From Mycobacterium sp. JS623 (GTDB lineage Bacteria; Actinomycetota; Actinomycetes; Mycobacteriales; Mycobacteriaceae): DNA of 64,000 nt. The stretch covers positions 2,356,001 through 2,420,000 of the forward strand of contig NC_019966.1 of the NCBI RefSeq assembly GCF_000328565.1, written 5' to 3'. Positions 25,965 to 34,908 of this stretch are shown one piece after another. The position numbers were made by a program, and so were the translations under genes. Numbering within the stretch: the first letter of the stretch is position 1; every line of letters begins with the position of its first letter. The notes beneath the pieces are model-generated. The model made no database searches. It was not told the origin of the DNA and worked only from the letters and a program-made list of their open reading frames with translations.

Positions 25965-25973
25965 GAGACACAA

Positions 25974-27128
25974 ATGTCCGTCGGCTTAGGTATGCCGGCC
26001 CCGCCTGTTCCCACCCTTGCGCCGCGTCGCAAGACCCGCCAGCTGATGGTCGGCAACGTCGGCGTTGGCAGCGACCATCCGATCGCGGTGCAGTCCATGT
26101 GCACCACCAAGACCCACGACATCAACTCCACGCTGCAGCAGATCGCCGAGCTGACGGCGTCCGGCTGCGACATCGTCCGGGTGGCGTGCCCGCGACAGGA
26201 GGACGCCGACGCGCTGTCCGAGATCGCCAAACACAGCCAGATCCCGGTGATTGCCGACATCCACTTCCAGCCGAAGTACATCTTCGCCGCGATCGACGCC
26301 GGCTGCGCCGCGGTGCGCGTAAACCCCGGCAATATCAAGGAATTCGACGGCCGGGTGGCCGAAGTGGCCAAGGCCGCGGGGGCCGCGGGCATCCCGATCC
26401 GTATCGGGGTCAACGCCGGAAGCCTCGACAAACGGTTCATGGAGAAGTACGGCAAGGCCACGCCTGAGGCGCTCGTCGAATCCGCGCTGTGGGAGGCCTC
26501 GCTGTTCGAGGAGCATGGCTTCGGCGACATCAAGATCAGCGTCAAGCACAACGACCCGGTGATCATGGTCGCCGCCTACGAGCAGTTGGCCGCGCAGTGC
26601 GACTACCCGCTTCACCTCGGTGTCACCGAGGCAGGCCCCGCCTTCCAGGGCACCATCAAGTCCGCGGTCGCGTTCGGGGCGTTGCTGTCGCGCGGCATCG
26701 GCGACACGATCCGGGTGTCGCTGTCGGCGCCGCCGATCGAAGAGGTCAAGGTCGGCAACCAGATTCTCGAGTCGCTGAACCTGCGGCCGCGAAAACTGGA
26801 GATCGTGTCGTGTCCGTCGTGCGGACGCGCGCAGGTCGACGTCTACACCTTGGCCAACGAAGTCAGCGCCGGCCTGGAAGGCATGGAGGTGCCGCTGCGC
26901 GTTGCTGTGATGGGTTGCGTTGTCAACGGACCCGGCGAAGCGCGCGAGGCGGACCTCGGCGTCGCGTCCGGCAACGGCAAGGGGCAGATCTTCGTCAAGG
27001 GCGAAGTGATCAAGACCGTGCCGGAGGCGCAGATCGTAGAGACATTGATCGAAGAGGCCCTGCGGATTGCAGAAGAGCGCGGCGACGAAACATCTGCCAG
27101 CGGTTCGCCGATTGTGACCGTAAGCTGA
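25974..27128 (+). CDS. ispG: 4-hydroxy-3-methylbut-2-en-1-yl diphosphate synthase IspG
   Basis: 384-residue [4Fe-4S] enzyme of the MEP pathway that reductively opens MEcPP to HMBPP. It has the TIM-barrel first half ([37 protein letters not shown]) and the C-terminal iron-sulphur domain with cysteines in [11 protein letters not shown] and [11 protein letters not shown], followed by the conserved Glu. The ATG has AGGAGACACAA upstream. It follows rip1 by 9 bp, so dxr, rip1 and ispG form one operon, the same arrangement as in M. tuberculosis. Length matches the family. Confidence 0.97.
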   Translation: MSVGLGMPAPPVPTLAPRRKTRQLMVGNVGVGSDHPIAVQSMCTTKTHDINSTLQQIAELTASGCDIVRVACPRQEDADALSEIAKHSQIPVIADIHFQPKYIFAAIDAGCAAVRVNPGNIKEFDGRVAEVAKAAGAAGIPIRIGVNAGSLDKRFMEKYGKATPEALVESALWEASLFEEHGFGDIKISVKHNDPVIMVAAYEQLAAQCDYPLHLGVTEAGPAFQGTIKSAVAFGALLSRGIGDTIRVSLSAPPIEEVKVGNQILESLNLRPRKLEIVSCPSCGRAQVDVYTLANEVSAGLEGMEVPLRVAVMGCVVNGPGEAREADLGVASGNGKGQIFVKGEVIKTVPEAQIVETLIEEALRIAEERGDETSASGSPIVTVS

Positions 27129-27182
27129 GCATGACCCTGTGAGCGGGGTCACCGCCCCCGGGAACGGTTAGAAAGAGTCTCC

Positions 27183-28037
27183 ATGTCGGCTCCGCCGCTA
27201 TTCCGCCTCGTCGACGAGCGACGGGTGTCGGTGGTGCGTGACGCTGCGGCGGTACGCCAGGTGCTCGACGAGGATCCCGTCGGTAGCTGCATGGTGGCGT
27301 CGCGGGTCGCCGAGCACGGCGTCGAGCCGTCCGCGATCGGCGGCGAGCTGTGGACGCGGCGACGGGTCAGCGAATCTCTCTGCTACGCAGGTGCGAACCT
27401 GATCCCATTGCGCGGTGACCTCACCGATCTAAATGCCTTTGCGGACAAGGCAATGAGCACCGCGCGCCGCTGCTCGTCGCTGGTGGGCCGCGCCGAATAC
27501 GTGATGCCGATGTGGCGGCGCCTCGAGCATGCGTGGGGTCCGGCGCGCGACGTCCGCGAACATCAACCGCTCATGGCCCTCAGCGGGGCACCGCAATCGT
27601 CGATGGATCCTGCGGTGCGCCCGGTGCGCGTCGACGAACTCGACGCCTACCTGGTGGCAGCCATCGACATGTTCATCGGCGAAGTCGGCATCGACCCGCG
27701 CACCGGCGACGGCGGCCGCGGCTACCGGCGGCGCGTCGCAGGCCTGATCGCCGCCGGCCGGGCATGGGCGCGCTTCGAGCGCGGCCAGGTGGTGTTCAAG
27801 GCCGAAGTCGGATCGCAGTCGCCGTCAGTCGGGCAGATCCAGGGCGTCTGGGTACACCCTGATTGGCGCGGGCGCGGACTCGGCACCGCGGGCACCGCCA
27901 CCCTCGCGTCGGCGGTGGTGCGCAGCGGCCGCATCGCCAGCCTGTACGTCAACGACTTCAACACCGTCGCCCGCGCTACCTACGCGCGCATCGGATTCGA
28001 ACAGGTCGGCAGCTTCTCCACGGTGTTGCTGGACTAA
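27183..28037 (+). CDS. GNAT acetyltransferase with DUF4081 N-domain
   Basis: 284-residue protein with an N-terminal DUF4081 domain ([32 protein letters not shown], about 1-120) and a C-terminal acetyltransferase domain (about 140-284). The latter has the acetyl-CoA loop [16 protein letters not shown] and [23 protein letters not shown]. From memory the M. tuberculosis equivalent is Rv2867c, directly after gcpE. The ATG has GAAAGAG upstream. It lies 54 bp after ispG and 11 bp before the next acetyltransferase, so all could share a transcript. The acceptor substrate is unknown. Confidence 0.88.
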   Translation: MSAPPLFRLVDERRVSVVRDAAAVRQVLDEDPVGSCMVASRVAEHGVEPSAIGGELWTRRRVSESLCYAGANLIPLRGDLTDLNAFADKAMSTARRCSSLVGRAEYVMPMWRRLEHAWGPARDVREHQPLMALSGAPQSSMDPAVRPVRVDELDAYLVAAIDMFIGEVGIDPRTGDGGRGYRRRVAGLIAAGRAWARFERGQVVFKAEVGSQSPSVGQIQGVWVHPDWRGRGLGTAGTATLASAVVRSGRIASLYVNDFNTVARATYARIGFEQVGSFSTVLLD

Positions 28038-28048
28038 CGTCGACCGGT

Positions 28049-28708
28049 ATGACGGAGCAGGACAACAAGGTCGAGCGCAGGGAGATCGCCCGCGCAATGG
28101 TACGAGCGCTCGAATGCAGGCACGAACTGCTCGACGCCGTCGTCGAATCAGAGGACTACGACACCGCGATCGAGGCGATCGCCACCCTCGTCGGCACGTC
28201 GCAGGTCGCCGCCGAAGCGGTGCTCCGGTTGTCGTTCGACCGGCTCACAAGGGTCTCGCGAGACAGGATCGCGGCCGAACTCGAGGACCTCAACAGCCAA
28301 CTCAGTTTCATGGCTGAACATCAAGCGAGCCTCGGCAACAACCTGGTGCTGCGCCCGTTCGCGGCGGACAAGGACCGCGACCTCTTCGCCGCGCGTACCG
28401 ACGATGTACGCGCGGCCGGCGACGGCTCGGGCGCGCCTCCCGGTGACCTCGACGACGAGATTCGCGCTGCCCTGGGCCGGGTCGACGCCGAAGAGGCAGC
28501 GTGGCTGGTGGCCATCGACGGTTCCGACAAGGTCGGCATGGTGTTCGGCGAGTTGTCCAGCGGTGAGGTCAACGTCCGGGTCTGGATCCACCCCGCCTAC
28601 CGCAAGCAGGGCTACGGCACGGCAGCGCTGCGCAAATCACGCTCGGAGATGGCCGCGTACTTCCCGGCGGTGCCACTGGTAGTGCGTGCCCCTGCCGCCG
28701 GCTCCTGA
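28049..28708 (+). CDS. GyrA-like helical segment fused to GNAT acetyltransferase
   Basis: 219 residues in two parts. Residues about 8-90 (IARAMVRALECRHELLDAV, DYDTAIEAIATLVG, AEAVLRLSFDRLTRVSRDRI, AAELEDLNSQLSFM) follow the pattern of the GyrA/ParC segment after the active-site domain, where Q-A-x-A-I-L-x-M-x-L-x-R-L-T-x-L-E-x-x-K-I precedes the coiled coil. Residues about 95-219 are a compact GNAT domain with VRVWIHPAYRKQGYGTAALRKS, the acetyl-CoA loop. The topoisomerase Tyr and DNA-binding domain are absent. The ATG at 28049 lies 11 bp after the previous gene. Role unknown; the helical part may mediate dimerisation or contact with gyrase. The GNAT call is sound; GyrA-likeness is by pattern only. 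Confidence 0.75.
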   Translation: MTEQDNKVERREIARAMVRALECRHELLDAVVESEDYDTAIEAIATLVGTSQVAAEAVLRLSFDRLTRVSRDRIAAELEDLNSQLSFMAEHQASLGNNLVLRPFAADKDRDLFAARTDDVRAAGDGSGAPPGDLDDEIRAALGRVDAEEAAWLVAIDGSDKVGMVFGELSSGEVNVRVWIHPAYRKQGYGTAALRKSRSEMAAYFPAVPLVVRAPAAGS

Positions 28709-28776
28709 GCACCGCCGATTTCTGCCTGAGGGTCGTGGAATTCGAAGGATCGCGACCCTGACGCAGAATTCGGTGC
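28709..28776. terminator. Imperfect long hairpin after the GNAT gene
   Basis: Blocks GCACCG, TTCTGC and AGGGTCG (28709-28735) pair with CGACCCT, GCAGAA and CGGTGC (28753-28776) around a 17-nt loop. The stem starts at the stop codon of the preceding gene and lies before the penicillin-binding lipoprotein, so a transcription terminator is likely. No U-tract, as often in mycobacteria. Confidence 0.65.
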
Positions 28777-28819
28777 GCCTCCACGCGATTCAGGTCTCAG
28801 GTTCGTAACATCAGCCTCA

Positions 28820-30634
28820 ATGGCAACATCGCTCTCAATTGCAACACGTGCGACCACTCTGCTGACGGTCGTGACCCTGGCAGTGACGCTCAACGCGTGC
28901 ACCCCGAAACCGAACGGCCCCGAACCGATCGCCGAGAAGTTTTTCGCCGCGCTGGCGACTGGCGACACCGCGGCCGCCGCGGAGCTGGCCGACAAACCGG
29001 CCGACGCCAGGGCGGCGCTCAACGAGGCGTGGGCCGGGCTGCAGGCCAAGCGGTTGGACGCGCAGATCCTCGGCTCTAAGTACGCCGAGGACACCGGCAG
29101 CATTGCTTACCGCTACACCTGGCACCTGCCGAAGAATCGGACGTGGACCTACGACGGGCAGCTGAACATGGTGCGCGAGGAAGGCAAGTGGGAGGTCCGG
29201 TGGAGCACCACCGGGTTGCACCCGCGACTCGGCGAACACCAGACCTTCGCGCTGCGCGCCGACCCGCCGCGTCGGGCGTCGGTCAACGAGCATGGTGGCA
29301 CCGACGTGTTGGTGCCCGGCAACCTCTATCACTTTGAGCTGGACGCGAAATCGGCTGGCGCAGCACTGATGTCGACAGCCAGAGCGGTGGCCGACGCGCT
29401 GCGGCCGTTCGACAACACGCTGGATCCGCAGCGGCTGGCCGAACAGGCCAGCTCGTCGAAGACCCCGCTGAGCCTGATCACGTTGCGCCAGTCCGACCAC
29501 GATCGGGTGGCCGGCGCGATCGGGGCGCTGCCCGGTGTCGTGGTGACGCCCCAGGCCGACTTGCTGCCCACTGACGACTCGTTCGCGCCCGACATCATCA
29601 ATCAGGTCAAGAGCGCGGTGCTCGACGATCTCGACGGCCAGGCCGGCTGGCGGGTCGTCAGCTTGAACCAGAACGGTGCCGACGTCGACGTGCTCAACGA
29701 GGTCGCGGGAGCACCTGCGCCGTCGGTCACCATCAGCCTGGATCGGGCCGTGCAGAACGCGGCGCAGGGCGCCGTCAACACGACCGGCAAGAAGGCGATG
29801 ATCGTCGTGATCAAGCCGTCGACGGGGGAGATCCTGGCCGTTGCGCAGAACGGCTCTGCCGACACGGAGGGACCGCTCGCGACCACCGGTCTGTACCCAC
29901 CCGGGTCGACGTTCAAGATCATCACCGCGGGCGCTGCCATCGACCGCGATATGGCCACCCCCAACACACTGCTTGGCTGCCCGGGGACGATCGACATCGG
30001 CCAACGCACCATCCCGAACTACGGCGGCTTCGACCTCGGCACGGTGCCGATGTCGCGGGCGTTCGCGAGTTCGTGCAACACCACGTTCGCGGAGCTTGCG
30101 AGCAGGATGCCGCCGCGCGGGTTGACGATGGCTGCGGCGCAGTACGGGATCGGCCCCGACTACCAGATCGAGGGCATCAGTACGGTTTCCGGTTCTGTTC
30201 CGCCGACGGTGAACCTGGCCGAGCGCACCGAGGACGGTTTCGGCCAGGGCAAGGTGTTGGTCAGCCCGTTCGGGATGGCGTTGGCCGCCGCGACCGTCGC
30301 CGCAGGGAAAACGCCTGTGCCGCAACTGATTGAGGGTCGACATACCGTCATCACGGGGGACCGCACCCCGATCACGCCGAAGATGCTCGACGGGCTGCGA
30401 CCGATGATGCGGCTGGTGGTCACCAACGGCACCGCCAAGGATCTCGATGGTTCCGGCGACGTGCGCGGCAAGACCGGTGAGGCGGAATTCAACGGTGGCT
30501 CGCACGCGTGGTTCGCCGGGTACCGCGGGGACATGGCGTTCGCGGCGCTGATCGTCGGCGGCGGGTCGTCGGAGTACGCGGTGCGGATGCTCAAGGGCAT
30601 GTTCGGTCAGCTACCGCCGGACTATCTGGCCTGA
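28820..30634 (+). CDS. Penicillin-binding lipoprotein (class B, Rv2864c type)
   Basis: 604-residue DD-transpeptidase that cross-links peptidoglycan. The signal peptide ends in the lipobox LNAC (Cys about 27), so it is anchored in the outer face of the inner membrane. A MecA-N/NTF2-like domain follows (EPIAEKFFAALATGDTAAAAELAD), then a dimerisation part and the transpeptidase with active-site motifs YPPGSTFKI (SxxK), SSCNTTF (SxN) and GKTGEAEF (KTG). The ATG at 28820 has no good ribosome-binding site and may be leaderless. Order relative to ispG and mapB matches M. tuberculosis Rv2864c. It is likely a carbapenem target, known for the family. Confidence 0.93.
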   Translation: MATSLSIATRATTLLTVVTLAVTLNACTPKPNGPEPIAEKFFAALATGDTAAAAELADKPADARAALNEAWAGLQAKRLDAQILGSKYAEDTGSIAYRYTWHLPKNRTWTYDGQLNMVREEGKWEVRWSTTGLHPRLGEHQTFALRADPPRRASVNEHGGTDVLVPGNLYHFELDAKSAGAALMSTARAVADALRPFDNTLDPQRLAEQASSSKTPLSLITLRQSDHDRVAGAIGALPGVVVTPQADLLPTDDSFAPDIINQVKSAVLDDLDGQAGWRVVSLNQNGADVDVLNEVAGAPAPSVTISLDRAVQNAAQGAVNTTGKKAMIVVIKPSTGEILAVAQNGSADTEGPLATTGLYPPGSTFKIITAGAAIDRDMATPNTLLGCPGTIDIGQRTIPNYGGFDLGTVPMSRAFASSCNTTFAELASRMPPRGLTMAAAQYGIGPDYQIEGISTVSGSVPPTVNLAERTEDGFGQGKVLVSPFGMALAAATVAAGKTPVPQLIEGRHTVITGDRTPITPKMLDGLRPMMRLVVTNGTAKDLDGSGDVRGKTGEAEFNGGSHAWFAGYRGDMAFAALIVGGGSSEYAVRMLKGMFGQLPPDYLA

Positions 30635-30668
30635 GTGGATTGCGCCGGCGGTACCGTTGGTTGCGGCT

Positions 30669-31250
30669 ATGACGGACATCAACGGTGAATACGCGATGCG
30701 CATCTCGGATGCGGACCGCAACGGCACGTTGCGGCGGCTGCACAATGCTGTCGCGCTCGGACTGATCGACATCGACGAGTTCGAGGAGCGCTCAGCGCTG
30801 GTGTCGCAGGCCAGGCTGCGCACCGATCTGGACTCGCTCGTCGGCGACCTGCCAGGACCGGGCGCGATCGTCACCACCGCCACCGACCGGGTGGAGCTTC
30901 GCGGGGTGCTGGGCTCGCTCAAGCGCCAGGGGGAGTGGATCGTGCCGACCCGGCTGGCCCTGCACCGGCGGATGGGCTCAGTGGATTTGGACCTGACCCG
31001 GGCGCGGTTCGCAGGCCCGATGGTCGTCGTGGAACTCGACCTGAAGTTCGGCGGGTTGGATCTGCGACTGCCTGATGGTGCGAGCGCATCGATCGACGAC
31101 GTCGAAGTCATTGTCGGCAGCGCGCACGACCACCGCAAGGATGCGCCCGCCGAAGGCAGGCCACACGTCATCCTCACCGGCAAAGTGGTGTGCGGATCGG
31201 TCGACATCCGCGGACCACGCCGATCATTTCGGTTCGGCCGCGCTACTTGA
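30669..31250 (+). CDS. DUF1707 / LiaF-like C-terminal domain protein
   Basis: 193 residues. N-terminal DUF1707: [32 protein letters not shown] and [14 protein letters not shown] (about residues 10-65), a domain frequent in actinobacterial envelope-stress proteins. The C-terminal half ([49 protein letters not shown]) is a beta-repeat domain like the LiaF/DUF2154 C-terminus. No membrane helix, unlike most LiaF proteins. The ATG at 30669 is preferred over a TTG four codons earlier. It begins 34 bp after the penicillin-binding protein and may be co-transcribed, which suggests an envelope-related regulatory role; that is inference. Confidence 0.85.
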   Translation: MTDINGEYAMRISDADRNGTLRRLHNAVALGLIDIDEFEERSALVSQARLRTDLDSLVGDLPGPGAIVTTATDRVELRGVLGSLKRQGEWIVPTRLALHRRMGSVDLDLTRARFAGPMVVVELDLKFGGLDLRLPDGASASIDDVEVIVGSAHDHRKDAPAEGRPHVILTGKVVCGSVDIRGPRRSFRFGRAT

Positions 31251-31326
31251 GCGGCTCGTCCAGTCGAGCGCCGCTCGGGGTCGCTGTCGGTTTCTGCCAC
31301 CTACAGGCTGCAGCTACTCTGGCGTC

Positions 31327-32184
31327 ATGCCTGTTCGCACCGCCCTTCGCCCCGGCGTGGTCTCACCGACGCTGCCGGTGCCCCGTTCGATCGCACTTCC
31401 GGAATACGCGTGGAAGCCGACCGTCAAAGAGGGCAGCGAGCCGTGGGTACAGACGCCCGAGGTGATCGAGAAGATGCGTGTCGCGGGCCGCATCGCCGCG
31501 GGCGCGCTTACCGAGGCGGGTAAGGCCGTAGCTCCCGGGGTTACCACCGATGAGTTGGACCGCATCGCCCACGAGTACATGATCGACCACGGGGCCTACC
31601 CATCGACGCTCGGCTACAAGGGCTACCCGAAGTCCTGCTGCACGTCGCTGAACGAGATCATCTGCCACGGCATCCCGGACTCGACGGTCATCGAGGACGG
31701 CGACATCGTCAACATCGACGTCACCGCTTATCTCGACGGGGTGCACGGCGACACCAACGCCACCTTCCTGGCGGGCAACGTGTCCGAGGAGCATCGCCTG
31801 CTCGTCGAGCGCACCCACGAGGCGACGATGCGCGCGATCAAGGCCGTCAAACCGGGCAGGCAGCTCTCCGTCGTCGGCCGGGTCATCGAGTCGTATGCAA
31901 ATCGGTTCGGCTACAACGTCGTTCGTGATTTCACCGGACACGGCATCGGCACCACCTTTCACAACGGGTTGGTGGTGCTGCACTACGATCAGCCTGCTGT
32001 CGAGACCGTGTTGGAGCCAGGGATGACGTTCACCATCGAGCCGATGATCAACCTCGGCGCACTGGACTACGAGATCTGGGACGACGGTTGGACTGTCGCC
32101 ACCGTCGACAAGAAGTGGACCGCGCAGTTCGAGCACACCCTGGTGGTCACCGACGACGGCGCGGAGATCCTGACCCAGCTGTGA
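31327..32184 (+). CDS. mapB: Type I methionine aminopeptidase MapB
   Basis: 285-residue metallo-aminopeptidase that removes the initiator Met from nascent proteins. Metal ligands are visible in order: Asp in [11 protein letters not shown], Asp in VHGDTNATF, His in [11 protein letters not shown], Glu in [10 protein letters not shown] and Glu in [10 protein letters not shown]. The 40-residue N-terminal extension with [17 protein letters not shown], a Pro-rich SH3-binding-like stretch, is characteristic of the mycobacterial MapB form (285 residues in M. tuberculosis as I recall). The ATG at 31327 is followed by [10 protein letters not shown]. Single gene with a strong hairpin after it. In M. tuberculosis mapB is next to glnA4; here they are 20 kb apart. 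Confidence 0.96.
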   Translation: MPVRTALRPGVVSPTLPVPRSIALPEYAWKPTVKEGSEPWVQTPEVIEKMRVAGRIAAGALTEAGKAVAPGVTTDELDRIAHEYMIDHGAYPSTLGYKGYPKSCCTSLNEIICHGIPDSTVIEDGDIVNIDVTAYLDGVHGDTNATFLAGNVSEEHRLLVERTHEATMRAIKAVKPGRQLSVVGRVIESYANRFGYNVVRDFTGHGIGTTFHNGLVVLHYDQPAVETVLEPGMTFTIEPMINLGALDYEIWDDGWTVATVDKKWTAQFEHTLVVTDDGAEILTQL

Positions 32185-32191
32185 GACTTCC

Positions 32192-32257
32192 CCCGTGAGC
32201 AGACGCAAACTGCCCCGACACGCCGAGAAAAAGGGGCACTTTGCGTCTGCTCGCGGG
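32192..32257. terminator. 25-bp near-perfect hairpin between mapB and cobQ
   Basis: CCCGTGAGCAGACGCAAACT (left arm, 32192-32216) pairs with 32233-32257 with 23 of 25 positions matching (one mismatch is a G-U pair in RNA) and a 16-nt loop. It starts 8 bp after the mapB stop and ends 6 bp before the cobQ GTG. Probable terminator; the core GAGCAGACGCAAA recurs in mycobacterial intergenic hairpins as I recall. Confidence 0.8.
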
Positions 32258-32263
32258 AGAAAA

Positions 32264-33739
32264 GTGACCACCAACGGCGCGCTGCTGGTCGCTGGCACCA
32301 CGTCGGACGCCGGGAAATCCATGGTCGTTGCGGGGCTGTGTCGGCTGTTGGCGCGCAAGGGTATTCGGGTAGCGCCGTTCAAGGCGCAGAATATGTCCAA
32401 CAATTCGGCCGTCACCGTCGAGGGCGGGGAGATCGGCCGAGCGCAGGCCATGCAGGCCCGCGCCGCCGGTCTGCCACCCAGCGTCCGCTTCAATCCCATC
32501 CTGCTCAAGCCGGGCAGCGATCGCACCTCACAGCTGGTGCTGCGCGGTCAGGTCGTTGACACCGTCGGCGCAGGAGACTACTTCACCCATCGCGCCCGGC
32601 TCGCCGCCGTTGTGGCCGACGAATTACATTCGCTGCGAAGCGAATTCGACGCGGTGATCTGCGAAGGGGCCGGCTCACCCGCCGAGATCAATCTGCGGGC
32701 AACCGATCTGGCGAATATGGGACTGGCGCGCGCTGCGGAGCTGCCCGTCATCGTGGTGGGTGACATCGACCGCGGTGGGCTGCTGGCCCACCTGCACGGC
32801 ACCCTCGCGGTGCTTGAACCCGACGACCAGCGACTGATCTCTGGCTTCGTGGTCAACAAGTTCCGCGGCGATCCCGGCCTGCTCGCCCCAGGACTCGAGC
32901 AACTGCGACAGCTGACCGGCCGCCCCACCTACGGCGTCATTCCCTACACCGACGGCCTGTGGCTGGACACCGAGGACTCGTTGTCCGTGCACGGCTCGCT
33001 CGGTGCTCCTCAGCCACCGCGGGGTACAGACTGGCTGAGGGTGGCCGCGATCCGGCTGCCCCGCATCTCGAATTCCACCGACGTCGAGGCGCTGGCCTGC
33101 GAACCCGGTGTGCTGGTGCGGTGGGTGACCGATGTCGCCGACCTCGCCGACGCTGACGTGGTGGTGCTCCCGGGCAGTAAGGCCACCGTCTCCGACCTGG
33201 TCTGGCTGCGCGAGCGCGGGCTCGCCGACGGCATCGTCACCCACGCCACAGCGGGCAAGCCGGTGCTGGGCATCTGCGGCGGATTCCAGATGCTGTGTGC
33301 GCGTATCGATGATCCGGTGGAGTCCAAGGCCGGCGCGGTCGAAGGCCTCGCGCTGCTCGACGCCGACATCGCGTTTGCGCCCCAGAAGACGTTGCGGCAC
33401 TGGGAAACCCCACTGCAGGGCTACGAAATCCACCACGGCCAACTGCAGCGCCACACCGAGGACGACTGGCTGGCTGTCGGTATCCGGAGCGGACACGTCT
33501 ACGGAACGCACTGGCACGGAGTGTTGGATAACAACGACTTCCGCCGCGAGTGGCTTACAGAGGTGGGAAAGCCGGGATTCATCGTCGCCGACGAAATCGA
33601 CGTGGCGGCGCGCCGCGACGCGCAGCTCGACGTGATGGCCGATCTGCTGACGGCGCATACCGACGTCGACGCCGTTCTGGGCTTGCTCGAACACGGTCCG
33701 CCGCGGCGGCCGACCATCGTCACGACGCTGCGGGGCTGA
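32264..33739 (+). CDS. cobQ: Cobyric acid synthase CobQ
   Basis: 491-residue amidotransferase that adds amides to the b, d, e and g carboxylates of adenosylcobyrinate a,c-diamide in B12 synthesis. N-terminal dethiobiotin-synthetase-like domain: P-loop [50 protein letters not shown]-terminal triad-type glutamine amidotransferase: Cys in [11 protein letters not shown] and His in [14 protein letters not shown]. The GTG at 32264 is chosen over one 23 codons upstream, which lies in the hairpin; GGGAG precedes it by 5 nt. The 3' end overlaps the convergent LacI gene by 20 bp. It indicates B12 synthesis capacity, with most of the pathway elsewhere. Confidence 0.96.
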   Translation: MTTNGALLVAGTTSDAGKSMVVAGLCRLLARKGIRVAPFKAQNMSNNSAVTVEGGEIGRAQAMQARAAGLPPSVRFNPILLKPGSDRTSQLVLRGQVVDTVGAGDYFTHRARLAAVVADELHSLRSEFDAVICEGAGSPAEINLRATDLANMGLARAAELPVIVVGDIDRGGLLAHLHGTLAVLEPDDQRLISGFVVNKFRGDPGLLAPGLEQLRQLTGRPTYGVIPYTDGLWLDTEDSLSVHGSLGAPQPPRGTDWLRVAAIRLPRISNSTDVEALACEPGVLVRWVTDVADLADADVVVLPGSKATVSDLVWLRERGLADGIVTHATAGKPVLGICGGFQMLCARIDDPVESKAGAVEGLALLDADIAFAPQKTLRHWETPLQGYEIHHGQLQRHTEDDWLAVGIRSGHVYGTHWHGVLDNNDFRREWLTEVGKPGFIVADEIDVAARRDAQLDVMADLLTAHTDVDAVLGLLEHGPPRRPTIVTTLRG

Positions 33740-34754
33740 CCACGTCCGGGTGTCCGGCGCGCACCCTTTCGCCGGGCATCGCACACGATGCCCGCGTCAC
33801 GAGTGAAACCGGCAGAATTGTCTGCCTTCGCAGTCGCCGGGTGGGATGGTCCAGTCGCGTGAAGAGCCGGTCGGCGGCAAAACGTCCCATCTCGTCGCCG
33901 TCCTGATGGATGACCGTGACAGCGGGTTTCAACGCCGCGGCGGTGGGAAAGTCGCCGAAGCCCACTATTCCAATGTCCTTGCGCCGCAATGTCTGCAGTG
34001 CCGTAACGATGGCTATCGTGACGCGGGCGTTCGATGAGAACACCGCGCTCGGCGGGCCCGGTGCAACCAGCATGCGACGCAACTCGGCCGTCAACGTCGA
34101 CGCGTCGATGGCGCCGACATGTGTGAGGTCGGGGCGTTGCGGCAGACCGGCCTCGTCCAGCGCATTCTGTAAACCCTTGAGCCGCAACAGCCCCGTCACG
34201 GTGTCGTCACCCATGAAGGCGATGGCCCGATGTCCGTGCGAAATCAGGTGCCGCGCAGCGTCATACCCACCGCCGACGTCGTCCTGCAGTACGGTGTCGG
34301 CGGTCAGCCGGCCCGGTTCCCGGTCGACGAACACCAGTGGGGTGCGCTTCTGCCATGGCCGCAGGTACGACATGTCCCTGCCGACGGGGCAGATGATCAT
34401 TCCCGCGACCTGACGCTTCAAGACGGCTTCGATCGACTGTTGCTCGTGCGAGGGCTCCCAGCCGACGGCGGTCACGATGACCGCGACGCCTCGCCTGCTC
34501 GCCTCGCGCTCGACGGCGCCGATGATGCTGGCGAAGAACGGGTCGGCGACGCCGGGTACCGCGACGCCGATGGCTGCGTCGCGACCGCTACGAAAGGTCA
34601 CAGCGAGCATGTTGGGCACGTATTGCAGCTCGTCGATCGCCCGCTCGACTCGTTCCCGGACGTCCGCGGAGACGTAACGGTCGTTGTTGACCACGCGCGA
34701 AACCGTCTTGGCGCTCACCCCCGCCCGGTGCGCTACATCGCGCATGGTCGCCAT
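33720..34754 (-). CDS. LacI-family sugar-responsive repressor
   Basis: 344-residue regulator. The N-terminal helix-turn-helix is [22 protein letters not shown] with the hinge helix [12 protein letters not shown]; the C-terminal periplasmic-binding-like domain starts [16 protein letters not shown] and ends near [11 protein letters not shown]. It lies divergent from the isomerase/ABC operon, 154 bp away, across a pair of CACCGGTG-centred sites, which indicates repression relieved by the transported sugar or its product. The last 40 residues ([23 protein letters not shown]) extend past the family end and overlap cobQ. Confidence 0.93.
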   Translation of the reverse strand: MATMRDVAHRAGVSAKTVSRVVNNDRYVSADVRERVERAIDELQYVPNMLAVTFRSGRDAAIGVAVPGVADPFFASIIGAVEREASRRGVAVIVTAVGWEPSHEQQSIEAVLKRQVAGMIICPVGRDMSYLRPWQKRTPLVFVDREPGRLTADTVLQDDVGGGYDAARHLISHGHRAIAFMGDDTVTGLLRLKGLQNALDEAGLPQRPDLTHVGAIDASTLTAELRRMLVAPGPPSAVFSSNARVTIAIVTALQTLRRKDIGIVGFGDFPTAAALKPAVTVIHQDGDEMGRFAADRLFTRLDHPTRRLRRQTILPVSLVTRASCAMPGERVRAGHPDVVSPAAS

Positions 34755-34786
34755 CCAGCATCCTTTCGCGGTCGGTCAGCGGCCAG

Positions 34787-34839
34787 TATGTCACCGATGT
34801 CAGACCGAAGACCCGGAAATTTCTGACACCGGTGACATA
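34787..34839. promoter_or_regulatory. Paired LacI-type operators
   Basis: TATGTCACCGATGTCAGA (34787-34804) and TCTGACACCGGTGACATA (34822-34839) are inverted copies matching at 17 of 18 positions. Each also contains a self-palindromic core (CACCGGTG in the second, one mismatch in the first). The centres are 35 bp apart, between the LacI gene and the isomerase gene, so two repressor dimers could bind cooperatively or loop. Confidence 0.8.
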
Positions 34840-34908
34840 GCCGTGAATGTGGCGTACTGTCCGGCAGAAGTGATCCAGGTAACAGCCCAAAGGAGGCCCC
34901 GGAAGACT

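Noticed and set aside
24528-25973. 481-codon minus-strand frame opposite rip1
   Set aside because: Same reason: antisense shadow of dxr-rip1, low-complexity composition.
26000-27150. Long minus-strand frame opposite ispG
   Set aside because: Codon-position shadow of a certain gene on the other strand in GC-rich DNA; the protein is Arg/His/Asp-rich without motifs.
32192-32263. Cobalamin riboswitch before cobQ
   Set aside because: The region is filled by a simple 25-bp hairpin; no B12-box-like sequence or multi-helix layout.
34684-34908. 75-codon N-terminal extension of the isomerase
   Set aside because: It would run through the LacI operators and overlap the LacI start; family members start at about 34909.
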